This document shows, one piece after another, positions 1 to 6,954 of a DNA stretch of 8,163 nt. A program made the position numbers and the translations under genes. Below the pieces are notes generated by a model that was not told the DNA's origin, ran no database searches, and saw only the letters and a list, made by a program, of their open reading frames with translations. Each line of letters begins with the position of its first letter. Position 1 is the first letter of the stretch. This stretch comes from an uncultured archaeon (GTDB taxonomy: Archaea > Thermoproteota > Nitrososphaeria > Nitrososphaerales > CALBXV01), in the NCBI GenBank assembly GCA_937890045.1, contig CALBXV010000193.1:1-8163 (forward strand), in the 5' to 3' direction.

Positions 1-208
1 CTGCATAAGTTGGTTGATAATAAATAAGTAATAGAGCACCGCTAAGTCCTAATAATAAAAATGTTATGAACGTAGTCATGCCTAGAAAAGAGAGTGGTGA
101 AAGAGCTTTTTGTGGAGCTTGTAATTTAAACCCATAAATTGGAGTTCTGTTTAATCCTTTGGTAAACCAATCCCAAACTTTCTGAATTGGATTTCTATTT
201 TCAGACAT
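1..208 (-). CDS. Cytochrome b N-terminal part, bc-type complex (partial, runs off left edge)
   Basis: This is the first 69 residues of a cytochrome b, the haem-bearing membrane subunit of a quinol-oxidising bc or b6f-type complex. The ATG at 208-206 opens a frame with no stop to the window edge. Residues 12-38 resemble the amphipathic N-terminal helix region (WDWFTKGLNRTPIYGF, then LQAPQKALSP). Residues 40-63 form the first membrane helix, closing with the family hallmark G57-A-L-L-L-I-Y-Y-Q-P-T67. The haem-ligand histidines would lie in later helices outside the window. The gene overlaps the end of the Rieske gene by 8 bases (ATGTCTGA), so the two are very likely co-transcribed and translationally coupled. 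Identification rests on the helix-A pattern plus the Rieske neighbour. Whether it is a short (b6-like) or full-length cytochrome b cannot be seen. Confidence 0.88.
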   Translation of the reverse strand, partial: MSENRNPIQKVWDWFTKGLNRTPIYGFKLQAPQKALSPLSFLGMTTFITFLLLGLSGALLLIYYQPTYA

Positions 209-842
209 ATCTACCAAATCCTATAACCCCATTTCTACTAACAGTCCAAGTTGGGGGTATAACAACTAGATCACCATTATCTTCAATTTCAATATCTAAA
301 AGTGGTAACGCATTATTAGGTTCAGTTTGCATAGCAGCTGGACCAGCAACAGCTAGACCGTTATTTGGATCATATTTACTTCCATGGCACGGACATTCAA
401 TAGTGCCATCAACAGTCGCATTCATAAGTCTTCTATCTGCATAATAATTCCATAAACACCATAAATGAACACAAATCATACTATATGCTCTAAATGCTTT
501 TGGACTCTCTTGATCTCCACCTAAATCTTTATGAAGACGAATAAGTTGAAATCTACGAAAAGGTTCAGCGTCAGCAACTGGATCGCCAGTTCTAGGATAA
601 ACAAAAGTAGATGCAGAATTAAGAGGTACATTATTTAGATTAGCTGTTCTTCCATCAGCAAATCTAATTTTGTCTCGAATCAAATCACCGCCTTTAACTA
701 TAGAATCCCAAAGAAATTGTGTCCAAGGTGCAAAAGTAGCCGCAGTAGCCACACCGCCCATAGTAGCAAGAACAGTAAGAAACATTCTCCTTTTACTGTT
801 TAAACGCTCTTCTCTATTTTTAGAGTGACGTGTCTTAGACAT
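201..842 (-). CDS. Rieske [2Fe-2S] iron-sulfur protein of a bc-type complex
   Basis: Electron-transfer subunit that takes electrons from quinol bound at cytochrome b; it should be anchored on the outer face of the cytoplasmic membrane. The N-terminus carries a twin-arginine signal (R18-R19 in SKRRMFLTVLATMGG) followed by a hydrophobic stretch to about residue 39, which probably stays as the membrane anchor. The cluster-binding boxes are C124-V-H126-L-W-C129 and C150-P-C152-H153-G-S. Known family roles make C124, H126, C150 and H153 the cluster ligands and C129-C152 the stabilising disulfide. Oddities: Trp128 sits where most Rieske proteins have Gly (CTHLGC), and 20 residues rich in aromatic and charged side chains separate the two boxes. 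The ATG at 842 follows a good TATA-like box. The cytochrome b gene overlaps its stop codon, marking a respiratory operon. The family call is firm. Confidence 0.95.
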   Translation of the reverse strand: MSKTRHSKNREERLNSKRRMFLTVLATMGGVATAATFAPWTQFLWDSIVKGGDLIRDKIRFADGRTANLNNVPLNSASTFVYPRTGDPVADAEPFRRFQLIRLHKDLGGDQESPKAFRAYSMICVHLWCLWNYYADRRLMNATVDGTIECPCHGSKYDPNNGLAVAGPAAMQTEPNNALPLLDIEIEDNGDLVVIPPTWTVSRNGVIGFGRYV

Positions 843-870
843 AGATATACATTTACTTTTTCATTAAGTT

Positions 871-886
871 CTATATATAAGGTTTA
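871..886 (-). promoter_or_regulatory. BRE/TATA-like promoter of the Rieske-cytochrome b operon
   Basis: Read on the minus strand the sequence is TAAACCTTATATATAG: a purine-containing BRE-like part followed by a strong TATA box centred near 876. Archaeal transcription usually starts about 25-27 bases further on, here near 850, giving a leader of fewer than 10 bases before the ATG at 842. This is the best-looking promoter in the window. It suggests that the bc operon is transcribed independently of the upstream ABCE1 gene, 79 bases away. Confidence 0.6.
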
Positions 887-921
887 GAATAATTTATTAA
901 TAATTTTCTTAATTATGAATT

Positions 922-2697
922 TTATTTGATATAATAATAATTACCAGATAATTTTTGTTCTCTATCTAATTTACTATTATTTTTATTCACTCTAGGTCTT
1001 CCAGATTCTATATCTCTTCTATATGTTATTTTTAACTCCTTAAGAAATAAATTCATTGCAATCTCTTTTGTTAATGGCGGTGTAGTATTTCCATAAATTC
1101 CAGATCTACCATTAAAAATCATAATTGAATCAGATATAACATCAATTAATTGTAAATCATGATCTGCTATTATTGCTGATTTACCATAAGTTTTTATAAA
1201 TTTATTTATAATTTTACCTAACATGATTCTATCTTCAATATCAATAAATGCTGAAGGTTCATCTAATGCAAAGATATCTGCGTCCATTGATAAACATGAC
1301 ATTATTGATAATTTCTGTAATTCTCCTCCACTTAATTGATTTATTTTCTTTTCAATAATCTTATTTATATTAAATGATTTCATTAATTCTTGTTGTAATT
1401 CAGTTTTTCCATCTATACTTTGTTGTATTAGTAAATCTTTCACTAGAATATCATGTGTATTATCTAAATATTGAGGTTTGTATGCAATCTTAACATTCTT
1501 TTCAATTTTTCCTTTATTAGGCTTTTCAATTCCAGATAATATTTTCAAAAAAGTTGTTTTTCCTAGTGAATTAGCTCCAATTATTCCTATAATCTCCTCT
1601 TTTTTTATTGAACCGGATTTAATATCTAATTGAAACCTATCAAATTTCTTTGTTATATCAGTATATTTAGTTATATTCTCTTTTTTTTCATCTTCATTAA
1701 TTACATTTGATTTATTAAAAGTAACGCCTGATTCTCTGAATCTTATATTTTCATTTGGTATATATCCATCTAGTAACGCGTTTATTCCTATTCTAGCTGC
1801 ATATCTTCCTGATACAATTCCATAAGTTCCAGCTTCACCATAAAGAATATGAATATAATCACTCATATAATCTAAAAATGTTAAATCATGTTCAACTAGT
1901 ATTATATATTTGCCTGAATTTGCTAATTTTCTTATAACGTTAGCTACTATTAATCTTTGATATACGTCATTAAATGCTGAAGGTTCATCAAAAAAATACA
2001 CGTCTGCATCTCTTGCAATAGCAATAGCTACTGCTAATCTCTGTAATTCTCCTCCACTTAACTTATTAACATCATTTTTTATACATTCTTCTAAATTCAG
2101 TTCTCTAATTAACTCATTGGAAATATTTCGTTCATCATATTTTTTTAATAGTGTTTCTCCATTATCTTTCCATATTTTTGGTATATTATATACTGCTTGT
2201 GGTTTTAAAGAAATTTTCATTTTATTATTTGATAAAAATTCAAAATAATTTTTTAGTTCTGATCCATTAAATTTGTCTTTCACGTCTCCCCAATCTTTCG
2301 AATTCTCTAAATCACCTAAATTGGGTATTAAATTTCCCGATAAAATTTGTAATGCAGTGGATTTACCAATCCCATTTTTACCTACTAATCCAATTATTTG
2401 TCCTTGTACTGGCATTGGTAATTTATAAAGTCTGAAACTGTTAATATCATATTGATGTATCTTATCTTTATCTAACTCATCTGGTAGTTTAACTATATTG
2501 ATTGCGTCAAATGGACATTTCTTTATACAAATTCCACAACCGTTACATAATTCTTCATTAATAATAGCTTTTGTATCTTCACCAAGTATTATGCATTCAC
2601 TTCCAGATAAATTTACAGGACAAAATCTTATACATTCTAATTGGCATTTTTTAGAATTACATAGTTCTTTATCTAATGATGCAATTCTACTTACCAA
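922..2697 (-). CDS. abce1: ABCE1 / RNase L inhibitor homologue, ribosome-recycling ATPase
   Basis: ABCE1 splits ribosomes into subunits after termination or stalling, working in the cytoplasm with aRF1 or Pelota. The 591-residue length is typical. Two [4Fe-4S] sites are complete: C13, C18, C22, C26 and C51, C54, C57, C61. NBD1 has Walker A GKNGIGKST (106-114), an ABCE1-type insertion (about 125-160), Q-loop Q167, signature LSGGELQ (213-219), Walker B ending D237-E238 and H270. The hinge GINALLDGYIPNENIRFR (304-321) is characteristic. NBD2 has Walker A GANSLGKTT (374-382), signature LSGGELQ (455-461), D479-E480 and H512; residues 560-591 are the second hinge, including GRPRVNK. Ser377 replaces the usual P-loop glycine. 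The start is TTG: an in-frame TGA lies at 2706-2704 and no other usual start lies between. Cdc48 ends 26 bases upstream, so co-transcription is likely. Confidence 0.97.
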   Translation of the reverse strand: MVSRIASLDKELCNSKKCQLECIRFCPVNLSGSECIILGEDTKAIINEELCNGCGICIKKCPFDAINIVKLPDELDKDKIHQYDINSFRLYKLPMPVQGQIIGLVGKNGIGKSTALQILSGNLIPNLGDLENSKDWGDVKDKFNGSELKNYFEFLSNNKMKISLKPQAVYNIPKIWKDNGETLLKKYDERNISNELIRELNLEECIKNDVNKLSGGELQRLAVAIAIARDADVYFFDEPSAFNDVYQRLIVANVIRKLANSGKYIILVEHDLTFLDYMSDYIHILYGEAGTYGIVSGRYAARIGINALLDGYIPNENIRFRESGVTFNKSNVINEDEKKENITKYTDITKKFDRFQLDIKSGSIKKEEIIGIIGANSLGKTTFLKILSGIEKPNKGKIEKNVKIAYKPQYLDNTHDILVKDLLIQQSIDGKTELQQELMKSFNINKIIEKKINQLSGGELQKLSIMSCLSMDADIFALDEPSAFIDIEDRIMLGKIINKFIKTYGKSAIIADHDLQLIDVISDSIMIFNGRSGIYGNTTPPLTKEIAMNLFLKELKITYRRDIESGRPRVNKNNSKLDREQKLSGNYYYIK

Positions 2698-2723
2698 AAT
2701 ATCTCAATTTATATTAAATTATA

Positions 2724-4889
2724 TTATCTATAATACGGTACAGATACTTTAGAGTCTGGTCTACCATCACGAGATGTTCTGACTTTTTTAATGGCCTTAT
2801 GTATATGGTCATCTTTTATTATTATCTCTTTTAAGTGTTTTATTGCATTTTCTGGTTTTGGATATTTGCTTATAAATTCTTGTATTAAAATTGACATTGC
2901 AGTATTAATAATTGCTCCAAGATCTGCTCCACTGAATCCATCTGATAATTCAGCAATTTTCTCTAGTTTTACTTCTGAAGATAATGGTATGTCTTTAGTA
3001 TGTATTGATAAAATTTCTTCTCTTGCTTTTTTATCTGGCAATGGGATATATAGTAATTTATCTATTCTCCCAGGTCTAATTATTGATGGGTCGACAATAT
3101 CTAAACGATTTGTAGCGGCCATTACTATTACTCCATTTAACTCTTGTATTCCATCAAGTTCCGTAAGCAGTTGACTTACTATTCTCTCAGTTACCATTGA
3201 ATCTCCTCCACCACCTCTAGCTGGAACTAATGCATCTATTTCATCAAAGAATATAATACATGGTGAAGCTTGTCTAGCTCTTCTAAATATCTCTCTTACT
3301 CCACGTTCAGATTCTCCTACCCATTTGGATAAAACTTCCGGACCTCTTACACTTATAAAATTGGCTTCACTTTCTTTGGCTACTGCTTTTGCTAATAATG
3401 TTTTACCTGTACCAGATGGTCCATGTAATAAAATTCCTTTTGGCATTTTATATCCTATTTTCTGATATAAATTATCAAATTTAAGTGGCCATTCTATAGC
3501 TTCTTGTAATTCCTTCTTTATTTTATCTAAATTTCCTATATCGTTCCAACTTATGTCTGGAGTTTCTAAATATACTTCTCTCATTGCTGAAGGTGTTACA
3601 TCTGTAAATGCTTTTTCAAAGTCTATCATAGTTACTATTAGATCTGCAAGTACTTCTGGTTGTAATTTTTCTTCTTCTAAATTTAATTTTGGTAATATTC
3701 TTCTTAATGTTTTCATTGCCGCTTCTTTACATAATCCTTCTATATCTGCGCCTACATAGCCATGTGTTGTTGAAGCTAATTTTTCTATATCAACATCTTC
3801 AGTTAGTGGCATATTTCTTGTATGAATTTGCAAGACTTCTAATCTACCTTTTCTATCTGGAACCTTTATCTCTATTTCTCTATCAAATCTACCTGGACGT
3901 CGTAAAGCGGGATCTATGGCATTTTGTCTATTAGTGGCTGCAATAACAATTACCTTTCCTCTACCTTCTAATCCATCCATCAAAGATAATAATTGGCTTA
4001 CTACTCTTCTCTCTACTTCCCCTGTTACTTCTTCTCTTTTTGGAGCTATTGAATCTATTTCATCAATAAATATTATTGTAGGTGCTTTTTCTTTACCCTC
4101 TTTAAATATATCTCTTAGTCTAGCTTCTGATTCTCCATAAAATTTACTCATTATTTCAGGTCCACTAATACTTATGAAGTGAGCGTTACTTTCATTTGCT
4201 ACTGCTTTTGCTAATAATGTTTTACCTGTTCCAGGCGGTCCATATAATAGAACACCTTTTGGTGCTTCAACTCCTAACTTCTCAAAAATTTCTGGATGTC
4301 TTAAAGGTAATTCAATCATTTCTCTTACCTTTAATATTTCCTCTCTTAATCCTCCTATATCTTCATAAGTTACTTGAGGTACTCCTCTTACTGAATCTCC
4401 TTTTTCTGATATGGAAAATACTGTTCTTTGAGTTATAATTACTGCGTCTGTCATAGGACTAATTCCTAAAACTTGAAATGTTAATCTACCTCCAAAATAA
4501 GGAATCATTATATTATCTCCTTTAGTTAAAGGCACACTTTCTAAAGCATCTGCTAAATATCTTTCATCAATAGGTGGAATAGTTTCTAATGGTGCTACTA
4601 TTACTTTTTCTGCAGGTTGAGCAGTTATTTTTCTTATAGTTAATGTATCACCAATTGATACACCTGAATTATTTCTTATTAATCCATCAACTCTTAATAT
4701 CTTTCTTCCTTCATCAGAAGGATATAATGGTAAACATTTTGCAACAGTTTTACGTTTACCTTTTATTTCTATAATATCTCCAGTAGAAGCTCCTAATAAG
4801 TCCATAGCGTCATAATCTATTCGAGCTACTCCTCTTCCTACATCTCTTGTGTATGCTTCTAATACTTTTAGAATAATTTCTTTTGTCAA
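2724..4889 (-). CDS. cdc48: Cdc48/VAT-family two-ring AAA+ unfoldase with proteasome-docking tail
   Basis: Hexameric ATPase that unfolds proteins and can feed them to the 20S proteasome. The 721 residues are in the expected range. Order: N domain with double-psi barrel (about 1-170), D1 with Walker A GPPGTGKT (217-224), Walker B IIFIDE (272-277) and arginine-finger region RRPGR (330-334), then D2 with Walker A GPSGTGKT (490-497), Walker B IIFFDE (545-550) and IRPGR (604-608). Pore loops carry aromatics in both rings: KFYG (249-252) and KWVG (522-525). D1 aromatics are typical of archaeal VAT rather than eukaryotic p97. The protein ends in P-Y-Y-R, a hydrophobic-Tyr-X tail. The start is TTG (4889), set by an in-frame TGA at 4904-4902, with purine-rich GAGAGA just upstream. 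A VOC gene lies 77 bases upstream and ABCE1 26 bases downstream. It could be called VAT; the family is certain. Confidence 0.97.
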   Translation of the reverse strand: MTKEIILKVLEAYTRDVGRGVARIDYDAMDLLGASTGDIIEIKGKRKTVAKCLPLYPSDEGRKILRVDGLIRNNSGVSIGDTLTIRKITAQPAEKVIVAPLETIPPIDERYLADALESVPLTKGDNIMIPYFGGRLTFQVLGISPMTDAVIITQRTVFSISEKGDSVRGVPQVTYEDIGGLREEILKVREMIELPLRHPEIFEKLGVEAPKGVLLYGPPGTGKTLLAKAVANESNAHFISISGPEIMSKFYGESEARLRDIFKEGKEKAPTIIFIDEIDSIAPKREEVTGEVERRVVSQLLSLMDGLEGRGKVIVIAATNRQNAIDPALRRPGRFDREIEIKVPDRKGRLEVLQIHTRNMPLTEDVDIEKLASTTHGYVGADIEGLCKEAAMKTLRRILPKLNLEEEKLQPEVLADLIVTMIDFEKAFTDVTPSAMREVYLETPDISWNDIGNLDKIKKELQEAIEWPLKFDNLYQKIGYKMPKGILLHGPSGTGKTLLAKAVAKESEANFISVRGPEVLSKWVGESERGVREIFRRARQASPCIIFFDEIDALVPARGGGGDSMVTERIVSQLLTELDGIQELNGVIVMAATNRLDIVDPSIIRPGRIDKLLYIPLPDKKAREEILSIHTKDIPLSSEVKLEKIAELSDGFSGADLGAIINTAMSILIQEFISKYPKPENAIKHLKEIIIKDDHIHKAIKKVRTSRDGRPDSKVSVPYYR
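3379..3410. repeat. Intragenic direct repeat, copy in the cdc48 D2 ring
   Basis: Thirty-two bases here are identical to 4198-4229. Both encode the Walker A tail [11 protein letters not shown], here in the second ATPase ring (residues 493-503). Identity includes every synonymous position, while the flanking bases differ at once. Either strong codon bias or homogenisation between the two rings would explain it. Confidence 0.7.
4198..4229. repeat. Intragenic direct repeat, copy in the cdc48 D1 ring
   Basis: Partner of 3379-3410, identical over 32 bases, in the first ATPase ring (residues 221-231). It is not a mobile element: it is coding sequence for a motif shared by ancient domain duplication. 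Confidence 0.7.
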
Positions 4890-4950
4890 TTATTTTTCTC
4901 TCTCAGTTACTTATTTATTTATTATTATTATACTTTGCTTTCTTAAAAAT

Positions 4951-4960
4951 CTTAAATATA
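4951..4960 (-). promoter_or_regulatory. Possible TATA-like box for cdc48
   Basis: The minus-strand sequence TATATTTAAG sits in the 77-base gap between the VOC stop codon and the cdc48 TTG. A start about 26 bases downstream would fall near 4929, leaving a leader of roughly 40 bases that contains the purine-rich GAGAGA. The gap is so AT-rich that such a match has little weight, and read-through from the VOC gene is equally possible. Confidence 0.3.
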
Positions 4961-4966
4961 TTAATC

Positions 4967-5344
4967 TTATTTATTCTCTATTAATTCAATCCATATTCCG
5001 TTTGGATCTGTTATAAAAGCTATTTTTGAATCTGAACCTCTTAATGAATAAGGCTCTTTTGCAATATTGATTCCTTTATTTCTAAAATCAATAATTGCTT
5101 CTGTTAAATTATCTGTTGCAAAGGCAAGATGGTCTAATTCATCTCCCCCATTATAATCATCTTTATCAAACCAATATGTTAATTCAACTGAATTTCCTGA
5201 TTCTGAATCACTTAAAAACGCTATTTCTGCATTATTTTCTTTTATTTCCCGTCTTTTAATTAATTTTAGTCCAATTATTTCTTTATAAAATTTAATTGAT
5301 TCTTCCATGTTTTTTACTGTAATTGAGGTATGTAAAAATTTCAT
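4967..5344 (-). CDS. VOC-superfamily protein, glyoxalase I-like
   Basis: A 125-residue vicinal-oxygen-chelate protein with two beta-alpha-beta-beta-beta modules. It follows the glyoxalase I (GloA) pattern over its whole length: M-K-F-L-H5-T at the start, S-V-E54-L-T-Y, D-H72-L-A-F and D-P-N-G-I-W-I-E120-L near the end. H5, E54, H72 and E120 match the four metal ligands of glyoxalase I, so a metal-dependent lyase or isomerase is likely. Glyoxalase I removes methylglyoxal as a glutathione hemithioacetal. Glutathione is generally not made by archaea, so the thiol partner, or even the reaction, is open; methylmalonyl-CoA epimerase and dioxygenases share the fold. The ATG at 5344 gives the exact N-terminus expected. 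It lies upstream of cdc48 on the same strand and is divergent from L38e. The fold is confident and the substrate is not. Confidence 0.85.
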   Translation of the reverse strand: MKFLHTSITVKNMEESIKFYKEIIGLKLIKRREIKENNAEIAFLSDSESGNSVELTYWFDKDDYNGGDELDHLAFATDNLTEAIIDFRNKGINIAKEPYSLRGSDSKIAFITDPNGIWIELIENK

Positions 5345-5366
5345 TTAATATTAACCACCATTCATA

Positions 5367-5375
5367 TATTAAATA
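5367..5375 (-). promoter_or_regulatory. TATA-like box for the VOC gene, leaderless geometry
   Basis: The minus-strand sequence TATTTAATA is centred near 5371, about 26-27 bases before the ATG at 5344. Transcription would therefore begin at or next to the start codon, giving a leaderless mRNA of a type common in archaea. Support is positional only, in AT-rich DNA. Confidence 0.4.
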
Positions 5376-5388
5376 TTTTTCTAAATTT

Positions 5389-5422
5389 TTTATATATGTA
5401 TTTATTATGATAAAGTTTAAGC
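5389..5422 (+). promoter_or_regulatory. Promoter region of the L38e gene (two TATA candidates)
   Basis: Two candidate boxes precede L38e. TTTATATATG at 5389-5398 would place the start near 5420 and give a leader of about 28 bases. AAGTTTAAGC at 5413-5422 would place it near 5443 and make the mRNA almost leaderless. I cannot choose between them. No Shine-Dalgarno-like sequence is obvious before the TTG, which slightly favours the near-leaderless option. Confidence 0.4.
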
Positions 5423-5447
5423 ATAAGCCTCAAGTATACTAAATAAA

Positions 5448-5645
5448 TTGCCTAAAGAATTAAAAACAGAAAAAGAATTTAGATCAGTTATTAATCGATC
5501 TATAGAATGTAGAGTACTTAAACAAAAAAATCATGTAAAAATAAAACTTAGAACTAAAAATATATTATATACTTACAAAACTTCTGAAGATAAATTAAAT
5601 AATTTAACTAAAGATGTTAAAATTCCGGTAATAACTATAGCATAA
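5448..5645 (+). CDS. rpl38e: Large-subunit ribosomal protein L38e (eL38)
   Basis: A small basic protein of 65 residues (eukaryotic L38 is about 70) of the large ribosomal subunit. It matches the L38e pattern: the start MPKELKTEKEF parallels MPRKIEEIKDF of the eukaryotic protein, and residues 28-43 (NHVKIKLRTKNILYTY) parallel the central NVKFKVRCSRYLYTL strand pair. The C-terminal end is shorter and diverged. The start is TTG: an in-frame TAA lies at 5424-5426 and no ATG or GTG occurs between, while the resulting N-terminus fits the family exactly. L38e is absent from bacteria and known in only some archaeal lineages, including Crenarchaeota and Thaumarchaeota, so it is a useful lineage marker. 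Its stop codon is one base from the stop of the convergent RNase gene. Confidence 0.88.
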   Translation: MPKELKTEKEFRSVINRSIECRVLKQKNHVKIKLRTKNILYTYKTSEDKLNNLTKDVKIPVITIA

Positions 5646-5646
5646 T

Positions 5647-6903
5647 TTATACTTCAATTGTTTGTCCTGGTTCAGGAGCTATTACTGACCAGCCAAATTT
5701 CTTTTTTATATCACTTGCTAAATCAAGACATGATTGATTTTCACCATGAATAGCCAAAACCTTTGGATTTCCTTGTATTTTATTAAACATATCAAATAAC
5801 TCTTTTTGACCACTGTGTGATGAAAAATCAAATTTCTCTACATCACATTTTACTTTTACTTTTTTACCATTAATTAATACTATTCTCTTATCCCAAAGTG
5901 TTTTTCCTGGAGTATTTGGAGCCTGAAAAGATACTAATGCTACACCATTTTCTGGTCTTTTTGTAATTATTTTTTTGTAAAATGCTGCAGTCCCTCCAAC
6001 TAGCATTCCTGCAGGTGCTATAATAACTCCTGGATTATCTACTACTTTTCTTCTTTCTCCCCAATCATTAATGATATTTGCTGAGTTTAACGCTTGATTA
6101 AATAACTGTGGATCTCTTAAATAATTTTGATATTTTACTAAAACATCATTTGTTCTTAGCGCCATTCCATCTATTGAAACTGGGTATGGAAAATTATGAT
6201 TTTTTAAAACACAAGCTATCTCTTGTGATCTTCCAATAGCAAAAGCTGGAACAAGTAATACACCTTTTCTTTCAACTACTTTTCTAGCAAAGTTGACAAA
6301 TGTCTTCTCCACTTCATCTCTTGGTTTGTGATTTGATGATCCATATGTGCTCTCAGTTATAATTACATCTAATTCTCCAAAATCTAACTCTGCTCCTCTA
6401 ATTAATTGAGTTGGTATGGCGTTTATATCCCCTGTATAAAGAATTCTTTTTGAACCTGATTCTAATGTTATTGATGCTCCACCTGGTATATGACCAGCTT
6501 CTTTATAAGTTGTTAAGAATTCACCTATTTGCACACTTTCATTTAATTTTATATCTTTAGTATATTTCTTCATAGCTTTTATTTCTGGATGTTGAAACGG
6601 TAAGTAATATCCTGAAATATTTATAAAATCATTTAATAGTAAATCCATTAATTCAAGTGAAATATCTGTTGAATATAGATCTACTCCGCCATTAACATAA
6701 AACATTGGTAAACCACCACAATGATCCAAATGAGCATGTGATAAAAGTATTGAATCAATATCATTTGGTGATATATGTAATGGAAATTCTGGTTCTTTGT
6801 TAGTTATAGCTCCATAATCTAATAGTAAGTTCGTGTTATCTCCTTTAATTAAAAAGGCTGATTTTCCTACCGTTCGAGCAGCTCCAAGCGCTTTAATTTC
6901 CAT
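5647..6903 (-). CDS. Beta-CASP metallo-beta-lactamase ribonuclease, aCPSF2-like
   Basis: A 418-residue zinc-dependent RNase of the CPSF73-like beta-CASP family, which acts on RNA in the cytoplasm as an endonuclease and, in some members, a 5'-3' exonuclease. Metallo-beta-lactamase motifs: D29, H56-A-H58-L-D60-H61, H138 (AGHIPG) and D159 (YTGD). Beta-CASP motif A is E184 (TESTYG), motif B is H363 (SSHSG) and motif C is H386 (IHGE). Histidine in motif C marks the RNA-specific group, as opposed to the DNA-acting Artemis/SNM1 group. There is no N-terminal KH region, which with the length points to aCPSF2 rather than aCPSF1 (about 630 residues, two KH domains, the transcription-termination factor). 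The ATG at 6903 has GAAGAGA a few bases upstream. It is convergent with L38e and divergent from the PAC2 gene. Confidence 0.93.
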   Translation of the reverse strand: MEIKALGAARTVGKSAFLIKGDNTNLLLDYGAITNKEPEFPLHISPNDIDSILLSHAHLDHCGGLPMFYVNGGVDLYSTDISLELMDLLLNDFINISGYYLPFQHPEIKAMKKYTKDIKLNESVQIGEFLTTYKEAGHIPGGASITLESGSKRILYTGDINAIPTQLIRGAELDFGELDVIITESTYGSSNHKPRDEVEKTFVNFARKVVERKGVLLVPAFAIGRSQEIACVLKNHNFPYPVSIDGMALRTNDVLVKYQNYLRDPQLFNQALNSANIINDWGERRKVVDNPGVIIAPAGMLVGGTAAFYKKIITKRPENGVALVSFQAPNTPGKTLWDKRIVLINGKKVKVKCDVEKFDFSSHSGQKELFDMFNKIQGNPKVLAIHGENQSCLDLASDIKKKFGWSVIAPEPGQTIEV

Positions 6904-6940
6904 TTTTTGTCTCTTCTATGAAAAACTTTTCAACTAGTAT

Positions 6941-6948
6941 GTTTAAAC
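6941..6948. promoter_or_regulatory. Palindromic GTTTAAAC in a divergent promoter region
   Basis: A perfect 8-base palindrome sits in the 51-base gap between the divergent RNase and PAC2 genes. On the minus strand its TTTAAA core is a reasonable TATA box: a start about 26 bases away, near 6918, would leave a leader of about 15 bases containing GAAGAGA before the RNase ATG. For the PAC2 gene it lies too close to the ATG at 6955 to serve as a normal TATA box, so it might instead be a regulator site, or PAC2 might use a weak promoter further left. Confidence 0.35.
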
Positions 6949-6954
6949 CTTGTT

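Noticed and set aside
187..444. Open frame on the plus strand opposite the Rieske gene
   Set aside because: It lies wholly antisense to a well-supported gene, has no recognisable motif, and its composition simply mirrors the Rieske codons.
890..921. AT-only palindrome TTATTAATAA between abce1 and the Rieske gene as a terminator hairpin or operator
   Set aside because: Composed only of A and T in very AT-rich DNA, so expected by chance; a stable stem with a T-tract is not seen.
2695..2697. Frameshift or truncated N-terminus of ABCE1 because no ATG is present
   Set aside because: The TTG-initiated frame gives the expected start a few residues before the first iron-sulfur cysteine, so nothing is missing.
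2498..2752. Plus-strand open frame opposite the N-terminus of ABCE1
   Set aside because: Antisense to the iron-sulfur region of ABCE1, whose eight cysteines are all intact; no plausible promoter or family match.
2791..4438. Several plus-strand open frames opposite cdc48, some very hydrophobic (for example 3689-3934 and 4196-4438)
   Set aside because: Leu/Phe-rich membrane-like translations arise because the complement of Lys/Glu-rich, AT-biased codons reads as Leu/Phe. They overlap one another and conserved ATPase motifs.
5647..6903. aCPSF1 (KH-domain termination RNase) or DNA-repair Artemis/SNM1-type nuclease
   Set aside because: There are no KH domains before the HAHLDH motif, and the protein is about 200 residues too short for aCPSF1. 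Motif C is histidine, which argues against the DNA-acting group.
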